This document shows, one piece after another, positions 57,242 to 58,144 of a DNA stretch of 58,144 nucleotides; the stretch's first letter is position 1; every line of letters begins with the position of its first letter. Under the pieces are notes generated by a model. That model worked only from the letters and a program-made list of their open reading frames with translations. It was not told where the DNA came from and ran no database searches. Source of the stretch: Bacteroidia bacterium. Its GTDB lineage: Bacteria; Bacteroidota; Bacteroidia; DATLTG01. The position numbers and the translations under genes were made by a program. The stretch is from NCBI GenBank assembly GCA_039924845.1, contig JBDTAC010000079.1, positions 1-58,144 of the forward strand, in the 5' to 3' direction.

Positions 57242-57277
57242 TGCTTTTTTCCATTCTCAAAAAATAAGAATTAATTC

Positions 57278-57285
57278 TATTTTTG
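57278..57285 (+). promoter_or_regulatory. Bacteroidota -7 box (TATTTTTG)
   Basis: TAnnTTTG match 31 bases before ATG 57317. Confidence 0.6.
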
Positions 57286-57316
57286 CAGCCTTATTCATTT
57301 TTAATTGAAAGATTTG

Positions 57317-58144
57317 ATGGCAAAGTTTCATACACTCACGATTGCAGATGTAAAACACGAAACCGTTGATTGCGTTTCGTTGGCTTTTAGCGTTCCGCAA
57401 GCACTTACAGAAGAATATAAATACATACAAGGTCAATATCTTACGTTGAAAATTAATGTAGATGGCGAAGAATTAAGACGTTCGTATTCCATTTGTAGTA
57501 GCACTATTACAGATAAAGATTTGCGTGTGGCGATCAAAAAAGTAAAAGGTGGAAAAGTTTCTACCTGGATTAATGATCAAGCAAAAATAGGCGCGAGTGT
57601 GGAAGTAATGACGCCGCTTGGAAAATTTTATACCGAATTAAAACCAACCAACAAAAAAAATTACGTGCTTTTTGCTGGTGGCAGCGGAATTACGCCGATG
57701 ATGTCCATTATAAAAACAACATTGAGTGTTGAAGAAAAAAGTCAGATCACCTTGTTTTACGGTAATTTTAACGAAGATTCCATTATTTTTAAAACAGAAT
57801 TAAACGAGTTAGAAAAAAAATTTTCCGGACGCTTAAAAGTATATCATGTTTTAGACAAACCATTTAAAGAGCCTTCTCATCAGCTTTTACAAGGAATGAT
57901 GTTGGCTGAAAAAATAAATTCTTTGTTGCAAAATTTTGTAGAGCGCACACCTGTAACGGAATATTTTATTTGTGGTCCGGGCCCGATGATGGAAAATGTA
58001 AAACAAGCCTTGGAAACATTAAATGTGCATCCAAATTACATTCACATTGAATATTTTACTGCTGCGCTAAGTGCCATTGCTGCTGCAGAAGCTGCTTCCG
58101 AAACCAAACCGGATTTGGCAAGCAAAGTAATTGTAATTATGGAC
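57317..58144 (+). CDS. PaaE-like ferredoxin/flavin reductase, cut by the window end
   Basis: 276 codons open to the last base. Order: FAD-binding barrel with RRSYSICSS (about 55-63), NAD-binding domain with YVLFAGGSGITPMMSIIKT and YFICGPGPMMENVKQAL. The region after FTAALSAIAAAEAASETKPD is a linker, and a plant-type 2Fe-2S domain is expected next but lies outside the window. This order (FNR then ferredoxin) is that of PaaE, the reductase of ring-1,2-phenylacetyl-CoA epoxidase, and of related stand-alone reductases. No other paa gene is visible. Confidence 0.87.
   Translation, partial: MAKFHTLTIADVKHETVDCVSLAFSVPQALTEEYKYIQGQYLTLKINVDGEELRRSYSICSSTITDKDLRVAIKKVKGGKVSTWINDQAKIGASVEVMTPLGKFYTELKPTNKKNYVLFAGGSGITPMMSIIKTTLSVEEKSQITLFYGNFNEDSIIFKTELNELEKKFSGRLKVYHVLDKPFKEPSHQLLQGMMLAEKINSLLQNFVERTPVTEYFICGPGPMMENVKQALETLNVHPNYIHIEYFTAALSAIAAAEAASETKPDLASKVIVIMD

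Overview
The window is AT-rich DNA from a member of the Bacteroidota. The evidence is the set of gene families (PorT-type and TPR/PD40/OmpA outer-membrane proteins, bacilliredoxin YtxJ, the three-subunit transhydrogenase, many short lipoproteins) and about 15 boxes matching the phylum's -7 promoter motif TAnnTTTG directly upstream of genes on both strands. I cannot name the genus. No rRNA, tRNA or CRISPR array was seen.

Positions 1-5,500 are accessory DNA. Three plus-strand gene cassettes are separated by imperfect palindromes of about 130 bp that begin CTAAC and end GTTAG, as integron attC sites do. Cassette 1 carries a DUF4062 protein, cassette 2 a DinB-like protein, and cassette 3 a complete MjaI-type restriction-modification operon whose methyltransferase has a C-terminal nuclease-fold domain lacking its catalytic residues. 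The outer bases of each site match the start of the same cassette, not of its neighbour, which is what excisable cassettes should show. The fourth site is cut off and fused to a fragment resembling the end of a type I restriction subunit, followed by a Y1 (HUH) transposase and a patch of small hairpins. No integrase is visible; the array may extend left of base 1.

Positions 5,500-58,144 are ordinary chromosome. On the minus strand: an OmpA/TPR/PD40 protein, queE, trmO, an MgtC-like protein, then trpEGDCFBA-aroF. This operon is preceded by a complete transcription attenuator: a 20-residue leader peptide with tandem Trp codons, a pause hairpin, an antiterminator and a terminator. Then come envelope glycosyltransferases and a CapD-like dehydratase, lon, recA, bcp and nth. 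On the plus strand: aroC, an AsmA-like protein, a second OmpA/TPR/PD40 protein, tatA, pntAA-pntAB-pntB, priA, pruA, ytxJ, lipA, anmK, an amino-acid dehydrogenase, an MscS channel and a PaaE-like reductase cut by the window end. Between lie osmC, a patatin-like membrane protein, a YkgJ cysteine-cluster protein and several uncharacterised lipoproteins.

The most striking unexplained signal is a dispersed A/T palindrome (core AAAAAATAATTTTT, often with CTTC/GAAG arms) present in about 44 copies from 5,532 to the end and absent from the cassette region. It sits mostly at gene ends, often supplying the stop codon, and also lies inside genes in different reading frames, so it appears to be kept or spread as DNA rather than as protein.
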